From Paracoccaceae bacterium (GTDB taxonomy: Bacteria > Pseudomonadota > Alphaproteobacteria > Rhodobacterales > Rhodobacteraceae): a stretch of DNA of 64,000 bases. Positions 57,267 to 64,000 of the stretch are shown here, one piece after another. A program made the position numbers and the translations under genes. Position 1 is the first letter of the stretch. Each line of letters opens with the position of its first letter. The notes under the pieces are model-generated. The model did no database searches, was not told the DNA's origin, and saw only the letters and a list, made by a program, of their open reading frames with translations. The stretch is taken from assembly GCA_012103375.1 (NCBI GenBank), contig WLWX01000001.1, positions 734,501 through 798,500 on the forward strand. Direction: 5' to 3'.

Positions 57267-58289
57267 ATGAATGACGCAAAGTCAGGCCGGATCGGCGTTC
57301 TTGACCGTCTTGCGGTGCTGGTCGCCCGGCCGCTGAGCATGCTGTTCAAGCTGTTGGATTACCCGCTGTCCTGGATACAGCGGATTGTCGGCATCCGGCA
57401 CATGCCTTGGATATTCCTGCTGCCGAACCTGGCGTTTTTCGGAATTTTCGGCGTCATTCCATTATTTATCAACTTTGCATTTTCCCTGACCGGGGGCACG
57501 GAGCTGTACCTGAGCAACCGGGTCTACACCGGCACCGAACAATACGGGTTCCTCCTGGATTGCGAGACATTCGGCGACCCGATTACCTGTCGCGAGGATC
57601 GGTTCTGGAAGGGCCTGTACAACACGGCAATATTCATCTTTTTCCAGGTCACATTTCTTGTGCTGTTCTCGCTGATCACCGCGCTGATCCTGAACCGCAA
57701 GATCCGCGCCCGCGGCTTCTTTCGCGCCGTGTTTTTCTTTCCGGTGCTGCTGTCGCCGGTTGTTGTCGCGCTGATCTGGAAATGGGTTCTGCTGCGCGAC
57801 GGCATTCTGAATGCTTTTCTGGTGTCCATGGGGATGGACAAAATCCTGTTTTTCGTCAGCCCGGAATGGTCGATGTTCTGGGCCGTGTTCGTGTCGATCT
57901 GGGCACATATGGGATTTTATACGCTGATCCTGCTGGCCGGGCTGCAAGCGATACAACCCGACCTTTATGAGGCCGCCGAAATGGATGGCACGTCGAAAGA
58001 ACGGGTGTTCTGGCGCATCACCCTGCCATTGTTGTGGCCCAACCTTCTGGTGGTTGTAGTTCTGGCGCTGATCAAGGGCGTGCAGATTTTCGACGAAGTG
58101 TTCGTGCTGACCGGCGGCGGTCCCGGCACGGCGACGCAATTTATCGTTCAGTACATCTATAACACCGGCTTTACCGAACAGGTGCAGAACTTCGGCCTCG
58201 CCTCTGCGGCCTCGGTTGTGCTGGGCGTGGTGCTGTTTGTTCTGACAATGACGCAACTTGCAGCAACACGGGTGCGCGACAATGGCTGA
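57267..58289 (+). CDS. Sugar ABC transporter permease, MalF/UgpA type
   Basis: A 340-residue permease with about six to seven spans after a 45-residue cytosolic N-terminus. A soluble loop with LSNRVYTGTEQYGFLLDCET and CREDRFWKGLYNTAIF lies between spans 1 and 2. The EAA motif is EAAEMDGTSKERVFWRITLPLLWP. It forms the channel with the next gene product. It has its own good Shine-Dalgarno sequence (TTAGGAGG). Confidence 0.92.
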   Translation: MNDAKSGRIGVLDRLAVLVARPLSMLFKLLDYPLSWIQRIVGIRHMPWIFLLPNLAFFGIFGVIPLFINFAFSLTGGTELYLSNRVYTGTEQYGFLLDCETFGDPITCREDRFWKGLYNTAIFIFFQVTFLVLFSLITALILNRKIRARGFFRAVFFFPVLLSPVVVALIWKWVLLRDGILNAFLVSMGMDKILFFVSPEWSMFWAVFVSIWAHMGFYTLILLAGLQAIQPDLYEAAEMDGTSKERVFWRITLPLLWPNLLVVVVLALIKGVQIFDEVFVLTGGGPGTATQFIVQYIYNTGFTEQVQNFGLASAASVVLGVVLFVLTMTQLAATRVRDNG

Positions 58290-59355
58290 GACGACAACGC
58301 CGACCCGTTCACTGGCAACCTTGCTGTCCGCCCGGCGCGGCCGCAACGGTTTGCATTGGAGCGATATTTTCACCTACGTCTATCTGCTGTTCGGTGTCCT
58401 GCTTATGTTCGGGCCTGTCGTCTGGCTGGTGATGTCCTCGTTCAAGACGCCCGCCGGGCTGATCGAATTCCCGCCCACATTCCTTCCGCTTGGCCAGATC
58501 GAGGTTCCGGTAGAAGGGTATGACGATCCGCTTTTGCTGTTCGATGTCACAATGGAGGACGGGTCCACCCGACAGCTGGCCCAGGTGCGGCGGATCGGCA
58601 TTGTCAGCCAGATGGTTGACCCGGCTGACCCGGCCCAAACCTTCAAGATTCCAATCGACCAGCGTACCAAAGTGCGGGAGTTTCGGCTGGCGACGGAAAA
58701 CTACATTGACCCGCTTGAACGCTTCAACTTCGTGCAGTTTCTGCAAAACTCGGTCATCGTGACGGTCATTGCGACACTGGTGACGCTGCTGATCAACTCG
58801 ATGGCTGCCTACGGGCTGAGCATCTACGAGTTTCGCGGTCGAAATGCGATCATGCTGTTCGTTATCGGCACCCTGATGATCCCGATCACCGTGATCCTGG
58901 TGCCCGTCTATCTGGTTGTTACCCAGCTTGGGATGATCAACTCGCTCTGGGCAGTGATCCTGCCGGGGGCTGCCACACCCACCGGCGTGTTTTTGCTGCG
59001 CCAGTATATGCTGACCATTCCCAAAGACCTGATCGAGGCTGCGCGGATGGACAACGCCTCGGAATGGACGATCTATGCAAAGATCGTGCTGCCGCTTGCG
59101 ATGCCCGCCATTGCGGTGCTGGCCATCTTTTCGATCATGTGGCGCTGGAATGAATTCCTCTGGCCGCTGATCGTGCTGAACCGGTCCGAAGTTTATACGT
59201 TGCAGGTTGGCCTGAACGCGTTCCAGGGCGAGCTGGACGTGCAGTGGCACTACATCCTTGCGATGACCGTCGTCACATTGATCCCCGTGGTCGTGGTCTT
59301 CGCCTTCCTGCAAAAATTCATCACCACCGGCATCGCCAGTTCGGGCATGAAATGA
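58282..59355 (+). CDS. Sugar ABC transporter permease, MalG/UgpE type
   Basis: A 357-residue permease. The first span (about residues 29-50) is followed by a soluble stretch of about 100 residues (PPTFLPLGQIEVPVEGYDDP onward), longer than in MalG. The EAA motif is EAARMDNASEWTIYAKIVLP. It overlaps the upstream permease stop by eight bases and is overlapped by the next gene, all in one operon. Confidence 0.92.
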   Translation: MAETTTPTRSLATLLSARRGRNGLHWSDIFTYVYLLFGVLLMFGPVVWLVMSSFKTPAGLIEFPPTFLPLGQIEVPVEGYDDPLLLFDVTMEDGSTRQLAQVRRIGIVSQMVDPADPAQTFKIPIDQRTKVREFRLATENYIDPLERFNFVQFLQNSVIVTVIATLVTLLINSMAAYGLSIYEFRGRNAIMLFVIGTLMIPITVILVPVYLVVTQLGMINSLWAVILPGAATPTGVFLLRQYMLTIPKDLIEAARMDNASEWTIYAKIVLPLAMPAIAVLAIFSIMWRWNEFLWPLIVLNRSEVYTLQVGLNAFQGELDVQWHYILAMTVVTLIPVVVVFAFLQKFITTGIASSGMK

Positions 59356-60362
59356 CCGATCCGCTGATCTTCATGGACCCGTTTCCGCGCAACGAGGCGA
59401 TGGTCTACACCCCCGATTGTGCCAGTGCGCTGGCGGCGATGGGGCAGGTCGTTGCCCATTGGGGATCGCGCGCGCCCGATGACCTGGTCGAGGCGCATCT
59501 GCCCGATATGACCATTCTGATCGGCCAGACCGCAATGGCGAAGGTACGGCTGGACCGCGCCCCGAACCTGCGGGCAATCCTGAATGTGAAGGCCAATTGG
59601 GAAGACAATATCGACTATGCCGAATGCCATGCACGCGGCATCCACGTGCTTTCAGCGGCACCTGCAATGGCACCTGCCGTGGCTGAATTCTGCCTGGCGC
59701 AGGCGATCACGCTGCTGCGCGGGCTGCACCTGGCCGACCCGCTGCTGCGCACCGGGAGAGAGGCTTACGGGATCGCCGGAAACGGTTCCGCGAAAAGTCT
59801 TTTTGGGGCCGAGGTCGCGATGATCGGCTATGGCAATCTGGGCCGCGCGCTGGCACCTCTTCTGCGCCCATTTGGGGTTCGCCTGATGGTGCATGATCCA
59901 TGGCTGTCAGACGGGTATCTGCGGGCCGAAGGGTTGGAGCCTGTGTCGCTGGAAACCGCGCTGGGCGGGGCGGACGTTGTATTCCTGCTGGCAGGCGTCA
60001 CAGCGCAGAACGAAGGCTTTCTGGGCCGGACCTTGCTGGAAACGATCCGCGAAGATGCCACCGTTGTCCTGGCCTCGCGAGCTGAGATTGTGGAGTTTTC
60101 GGACTTCCTGAACCTTGCCGGGGCAGGGGCCTTCCGCGCGGCGGTGGATGTTTACCCCGAAGAACCGGTGCCTGCCGACAGCGCCATACGCAGCACGCCG
60201 AACGTCTTGTTCTCGGCCCATCTTGCCGGCGGGCTTCATGCCTCTTACGCCCGAATCCGCGAAGCGATGCTGGATGACATCGGCCAGATACTGAAGGGGC
60301 TTCCACCTTTGCGCATGCAAAAAGCCGACCCCAAACTTGCCGCGCAGATGCGCAGCAGATGA
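59352..60362 (+). CDS. D-2-hydroxyacid dehydrogenase family protein
   Basis: A 336-residue NAD(P)-dependent oxidoreductase. The Rossmann motif is [19 protein letters not shown] (GxGxxG). The catalytic triad positions appear as R in [13 protein letters not shown] in [11 protein letters not shown] and H in [13 protein letters not shown]. It would reduce a 2-keto acid or oxidise a D-2-hydroxy acid from the imported substrate. Start and stop overlap its neighbours in the ABC operon. Which compound it uses is unknown. Confidence 0.87.
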   Translation: MTDPLIFMDPFPRNEAMVYTPDCASALAAMGQVVAHWGSRAPDDLVEAHLPDMTILIGQTAMAKVRLDRAPNLRAILNVKANWEDNIDYAECHARGIHVLSAAPAMAPAVAEFCLAQAITLLRGLHLADPLLRTGREAYGIAGNGSAKSLFGAEVAMIGYGNLGRALAPLLRPFGVRLMVHDPWLSDGYLRAEGLEPVSLETALGGADVVFLLAGVTAQNEGFLGRTLLETIREDATVVLASRAEIVEFSDFLNLAGAGAFRAAVDVYPEEPVPADSAIRSTPNVLFSAHLAGGLHASYARIREAMLDDIGQILKGLPPLRMQKADPKLAAQMRSR

Positions 60363-60378
60363 CCAGGAAAGATCGCCC

Positions 60379-61467
60379 ATGACCGAAATAAAACTCAAGC
60401 AGGTCCGCAAGTCCTATGGCGAGGTCGAGGTTCTTCACGGCATCGACCTGACCGTTGAATCGGGTGAGTTCTGCGTCTTTGTCGGCCCCTCCGGCTGCGG
60501 CAAATCCACATTGCTGCGGATCATCGCAGGGCTGGACGATGTCACCTCTGGCGCGATCGAAATTGACGGCGAGGCCGTGAACAATGTCAGCGCGTCAGCG
60601 CGCGGTCTTGCCATGGTGTTCCAGTCCTACGCGCTTTACCCGCATATGAGCGTCTACAAAAACATGGCGTTCGGGCTTGAGAATTCGAAGATGCCCAAGG
60701 CCGAGATTGATCGTCGTGTCCGTGACGCGGCCGAAATGTTGCAGATCACCGACTATCTGGATCGCAGACCCAAGGCGCTGTCGGGCGGACAGCGTCAGCG
60801 TGTTGCCATTGGTCGGGCCATCGTGCGTGAACCCAAGGCATTCCTTCTGGACGAACCGCTGTCCAACCTTGACGCTGAACTGCGCGTCACCATGCGCAAG
60901 GAACTGGCCGCCCTGCATGCCAGTATCGGCGACACGATGATCTACGTCACCCATGACCAGACCGAGGCGATGACCCTGGCCGACAAGATCGTCGTGCTGC
61001 AGGACGGGCGGATCGAACAGACCGGCGCGCCGCTGGATCTTTATAACAACCCGCAAAATGCGTTCGTCGCGGGGTTCATCGGGTCACCGCGGATGAACCT
61101 GATCGAGGTGACGGCCAACAAGGCAACCGTTGGCTGGACGCTGAGCGCGGCAAACCTGTCCGTCCCCGTGCCCGAAATTGCCGGGCTGACAGATGGCATG
61201 CGCTGCACGCTTGGTATTCGCCCTGAACATCTGCGTGTCAGCACTGACGACACCGGACACATGACCTGCAAGGTCGCGTTCACCGAACAGCTTGGCGGTG
61301 AAACCTACCTTTATTGCGATGTTGAAGGCCTCCCCCAGATCACTGTTCATCAACCCGGTCAATTGCCGGTCGTGAAGGGCCAGCAGCTGGCGCTGAATTT
61401 CGACCTGTCCGAGATGCATTTGTTCGACGCCGATGGTCAGGTGATCGTGAACAGGGTCGCGGGATGA
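60379..61467 (+). CDS. Sugar ABC transporter ATPase, UgpC/MsmK type
   Basis: A 362-residue ATP-binding subunit with Walker [14 protein letters not shown], signature [15 protein letters not shown], Walker [12 protein letters not shown], and the switch histidine in [10 protein letters not shown]. The C-terminal MalK-type regulatory TOBE/OB domain follows. It energises the two permeases encoded upstream. Its stop overlaps the first oxidoreductase start. Confidence 0.94.
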   Translation: MTEIKLKQVRKSYGEVEVLHGIDLTVESGEFCVFVGPSGCGKSTLLRIIAGLDDVTSGAIEIDGEAVNNVSASARGLAMVFQSYALYPHMSVYKNMAFGLENSKMPKAEIDRRVRDAAEMLQITDYLDRRPKALSGGQRQRVAIGRAIVREPKAFLLDEPLSNLDAELRVTMRKELAALHASIGDTMIYVTHDQTEAMTLADKIVVLQDGRIEQTGAPLDLYNNPQNAFVAGFIGSPRMNLIEVTANKATVGWTLSAANLSVPVPEIAGLTDGMRCTLGIRPEHLRVSTDDTGHMTCKVAFTEQLGGETYLYCDVEGLPQITVHQPGQLPVVKGQQLALNFDLSEMHLFDADGQVIVNRVAG

Positions 61468-62495
61468 CCGAACGGCTCGGTCTGGCCGTCGTCGGGTTGG
61501 GCATGGCTGCCAAGCCGCACGCGCTGGCGCTGAAAGACCTGGAAGATCTGATCGACGTGCGCGGCTGTTACGCACGATCTGCCGAGGCGCGCGCCGCGTT
61601 CTGCAACACCTACGGCTTTCCCGAAGCGCGCGATGTGAATGCGCTGGCCCATGATCCCTCGGTTGATGCGGTGCTGGTGATCACGCCGCCGAATGCCCGC
61701 CAGGATTTGATCGCCCTCTTTGCGGGGCAGAAAAAACACATCCTGACCGAAAAACCGCTGGAACGGACGATGCAGGCCGCCGAAGGCCTGGTCGATCTTT
61801 GCGCCGCCTCCGATGTCTTTCTTGGTGTCGTCTTTCAGCATCGGTTCCGGGCAGCCTCGCAAATTCTGGCAAAGATGCTGCACGATGGAGATCTTGGCGC
61901 AATCCGCGTGGTGCGCGCCGAGGTGCCGTGGTGGCGCGACCAGAGTTACTATGACGAACCGGGCCGGGGCAGCTATGCGCGTGACGGCGGCGGCGTGCTG
62001 ATCAGCCAGGCCATTCACACGCTTGATCTGATGCTGTCCATGACCGGCCCCGTGGCCAATGTTCAGGCGCTTTGTGCGACGACCGCTTTTCACCGGATGG
62101 AGGCCGAGGATTTCGCCGCCGGTGCCATGGAGTTTGAAAACGGCGCGGTCGGCGCGGTCTTTGCCAGCACGGCCAGTTTTCCCGGCGATGCAGAAAGCCT
62201 GACGTTTGACTGTGACAAGGGATCGGCACTGCTCAAATCCGGTGTTCTGACGGTCCATTGGCGCGATGGCCGGGTCGAGGTTTTTGGTGATGAGGCCGCG
62301 ACCGGCGGCGGGGCCGATCCGATGGCGTTCCCTTATGACTGGCACAAATCGCTGATTGCGGATTTCGCGGTGTCGGTCAGGGCAGGGCGCCCGCCCGGAT
62401 GCACCGGGGCCGAGGCGCTGCATGTGCACCGCCTGATTGCCGCTATCGAGGCGTCGTCTCGTGAAGGTAATAAGCAGCAGGTTGTCAAAGGATAG
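61464..62495 (+). CDS. Gfo/Idh/MocA family oxidoreductase 1
   Basis: A 343-residue NAD(P)-dependent dehydrogenase. The N-terminal Rossmann segment is [19 protein letters not shown], the conserved lysine is in [12 protein letters not shown], and the C-terminal substrate domain has [16 protein letters not shown] with the catalytic histidine. It oxidises or reduces a sugar, inositol or sugar-acid ring position. Overlap with the ATPase gene places it in the transport operon. Confidence 0.9.
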   Translation: MTERLGLAVVGLGMAAKPHALALKDLEDLIDVRGCYARSAEARAAFCNTYGFPEARDVNALAHDPSVDAVLVITPPNARQDLIALFAGQKKHILTEKPLERTMQAAEGLVDLCAASDVFLGVVFQHRFRAASQILAKMLHDGDLGAIRVVRAEVPWWRDQSYYDEPGRGSYARDGGGVLISQAIHTLDLMLSMTGPVANVQALCATTAFHRMEAEDFAAGAMEFENGAVGAVFASTASFPGDAESLTFDCDKGSALLKSGVLTVHWRDGRVEVFGDEAATGGGADPMAFPYDWHKSLIADFAVSVRAGRPPGCTGAEALHVHRLIAAIEASSREGNKQQVVKG

Positions 62496-62499
62496 ACGT

Positions 62500-63519
62500 A
62501 TGAAGCCCCTCAAACTTGGTGTGATCGGCATTGATCACCGGCATATCTTTGGCCAGCTGGACAAAATGCAGGCGCTGGGCTGTACTTGCAAAGGCTGGTG
62601 GACCGAAGGGGCGCCTGAACCGCTGGAAGGGTTCCTCAAGCGGTTTCCCGACATCCCCAGGGTCGCCAACCGGCAGGATCTGCTGGACGATCCCGAGATT
62701 GACATGATCCTGATCGCCGACGTGCCGGTGCACCGCGCCGACCGCGCGATAGAGGCGATGCAGGCCGGCAAGGATGTGATGACCGACAAGCCCGGCTGCA
62801 CCACCCTTGATCAGCTTGCCGCGATCCGCGATTGCGTGGCCCGGACGGGCCGGATCTGGTCCATCGACTTTTCGGAACGGTTCGAGGTTCCGGCAGTGAC
62901 ACGGGCGGCAGAGCTGATTGCCGAAGGCCGCATCGGGCAGGTCGTGCAGACCGTGGGTCTGGGCCCGCATCGGTTGAACCGACCGACGCGGCCTGACTGG
63001 TTCTTTGATGAGGCGTCTTACGGTGGCATCCTGTGCGACATCGCCTCGCATCAGGTGGACCAGTTCCTGTTTTTCACCGGATCGACCGATGCGAAGGTCG
63101 TCACCGCAAGCGTCGGCAATTTCGCCAATCAGGGCGATCCCGGTTTGCAGGATTTCGGAGAGATCTTGCTGCGTTCCGACACCGCGCAGGGGTATATTCG
63201 CGTGGATTGGTACACGCCCGACGCCCTGCCAACATGGGGTGACGGGCGGCTGACAATCCTGGGGACCGACGGCTATATCGAGTTGCGCAAATATGTGGAT
63301 GTGGCCGGGCGCGATGGCACCGACCATCTTTTCCTGGTGAACGGCGACACCTGCGAACACATCGACGCCTCGGATGCGCCCTTGCCTTATTTTGAGCGGT
63401 TGATTGACGATGTGAACAACCGCACTGAAAACGCGATGCACCAGGAACATTGCTTCAAGGTGATGGAGCTTGCCCTGACAGCGCAGGCAAACGCCATCCG
63501 GCTGGGTGCGCTGCGGTGA
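62500..63519 (+). CDS. Gfo/Idh/MocA family oxidoreductase 2
   Basis: A 339-residue paralogue of the previous protein, only distantly alike. The Rossmann segment is KLGVIGIDHRHIFGQLDKM, without the standard GxGxxG (IDHRH replaces it); the lysine motif is VMTDKPGCTT, and the C-terminal motif is YGGILCDIASHQVDQFLFF. The IDHRH/CDIASHQVDQ pattern defines a subgroup with no assigned substrate that I know. The start is 4 bp after the previous stop. Confidence 0.88.
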   Translation: MKPLKLGVIGIDHRHIFGQLDKMQALGCTCKGWWTEGAPEPLEGFLKRFPDIPRVANRQDLLDDPEIDMILIADVPVHRADRAIEAMQAGKDVMTDKPGCTTLDQLAAIRDCVARTGRIWSIDFSERFEVPAVTRAAELIAEGRIGQVVQTVGLGPHRLNRPTRPDWFFDEASYGGILCDIASHQVDQFLFFTGSTDAKVVTASVGNFANQGDPGLQDFGEILLRSDTAQGYIRVDWYTPDALPTWGDGRLTILGTDGYIELRKYVDVAGRDGTDHLFLVNGDTCEHIDASDAPLPYFERLIDDVNNRTENAMHQEHCFKVMELALTAQANAIRLGALR

Positions 63520-64000
63520 CGCGCCGCGTCGCGATTCTGGGCGCAGGGATCGGGGAAAAGCATCTGGCGGCCTATGCCGAATTGCCGGGCCGGTTCACCG
63601 TGACCCATATTTGCGATCTGAACGCTGAATTGGCGGCAAGGCTTGCGTCACAGGTTGGCGCCACCCCTTCGGCGTCATTGGATGATGTGATCGCCGATCC
63701 GGCGGTCGAGGTCGTCGACATCTGCCTGCCCCCGACCCTGCATGTCCCGGTCACGCTGAAGGCGTTGGCACAGGGCAAACACGTGATCGTCGAAAAACCG
63801 ATTGCGGGATCGTTGCGCGACGCCGATCGGTTGGTCGCGGCGCAGGCTGGATCGAAGGGGCGGATTTTTCCGGTGTTCCAATACCGCTATGGCCGCGCGT
63901 TCAAGGCGCTGGCGCAACTGCGCCGCGCCGGGTTCCTGTCGCGTCCCCTGACCGCATCGCTGGAAACCCACTGGAACCGCCGCCGACTATTATGCCAACC
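63516..64000 (+). CDS. Gfo/Idh/MocA family oxidoreductase 3, partial, possibly frameshifted
   Basis: It starts with GTG at 63516 overlapping the previous stop and gives RRVAILGAGIGEKHLAAYAE, a Rossmann N-terminus, then HVIVEKPIAGSLRDADRLVA with the lysine motif, and FPVFQYRYGRAFKALAQL. Near 63977-64000 the frame reads THWNRRRLLCQ, whereas the shifted frame reads ADYYAN, the expected family continuation after THWNR. So there is either a frameshift in the gene or a base-call error. The rest is outside the window. Confidence 0.8.
   Translation, partial: MTRRVAILGAGIGEKHLAAYAELPGRFTVTHICDLNAELAARLASQVGATPSASLDDVIADPAVEVVDICLPPTLHVPVTLKALAQGKHVIVEKPIAGSLRDADRLVAAQAGSKGRIFPVFQYRYGRAFKALAQLRRAGFLSRPLTASLETHWNRRRLLCQ

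Overview
The window reads as chromosomal DNA of an alphaproteobacterium of the Rhodobacterales (Roseobacter group). I infer this from the high G+C coding sequence, the gene families and linkages (DUF1467 protein after methylmalonyl-CoA epimerase, DUF2244 protein after cytochrome oxidase subunit I, a tatD/PhnP-like/holB/tmk/dacC run, SelO, FAH-family enzymes) and the many ABC uptake operons. No database search was possible; every name rests on motifs and family resemblance.

Layout. 1-4358: left edge of an IS1182-type element that has cut carB, then a GT87-type membrane glycosyltransferase and cyclopropane-fatty-acid synthase. 4612-10195: aspS, small membrane proteins, an acetyltransferase, a response regulator, methylmalonyl-CoA epimerase and a DUF1467 protein, with a dispersed hairpin repeat and a 260-bp MITE. 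10229-21791: an insertion-sequence nest with three IS630-type copies, three IS3 (IS407-like) copies and a 218-bp MITE. These surround a wrecked argF, a ParB-like gene, intact lepA and remnants of AT-rich foreign genes. 21794-25750: a 960-bp stretch without a recognisable gene, an entericidin-like lipoprotein, a second 218-bp MITE and an alpha/beta-hydrolase gene split by a complete IS1182-type element. 25794-33594: DUF2244, ctaD with an enlarged loop, an orphan iron-binding protein, nucleoside hydrolase, acetyltransferase, SelO, lipB and tRNA-Leu(GAG). 33964-42958: a sugar-acid-type catabolic cluster (FAH hydrolase, IlvD/Edd dehydratase, UxaA-type dehydratase) next to a PotABCD-like ABC transporter. 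43086-49692: an AEC transporter apparently missing an internal segment, an MBL hydrolase, tatD, holB, tmk, dacC and a SPOR lipoprotein. 49962-52198: tRNA-Ser(TGA) followed by a decayed integration hotspot with an IS6-type element (itself hit by the third 218-bp MITE) and a second IS6 remnant. 52258-64000: a hexuronate-type cluster with fructuronate reductase diverging from mannonate dehydratase, a GntR regulator, a binding-protein-dependent sugar ABC transporter, a 2-hydroxyacid dehydrogenase and three consecutive Gfo/Idh/MocA oxidoreductases, the last running off the window.

How it fits together. Two genes that feed carbamoyl phosphate into arginine (carB, argF) are both broken by mobile DNA, as is a hydrolase. 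The near-identity of the IS and MITE copies points to recent expansion. This pattern is typical of a lineage relaxing selection on biosynthesis, or of one carrying second gene copies elsewhere. The two large catabolic clusters look intact and are built for uptake and oxidation/dehydration of sugar acids or hexuronate-like compounds. The right one carries a GGTATACC-core palindrome just upstream of its first gene, like the sites used by UxuR/ExuR-type GntR regulators.
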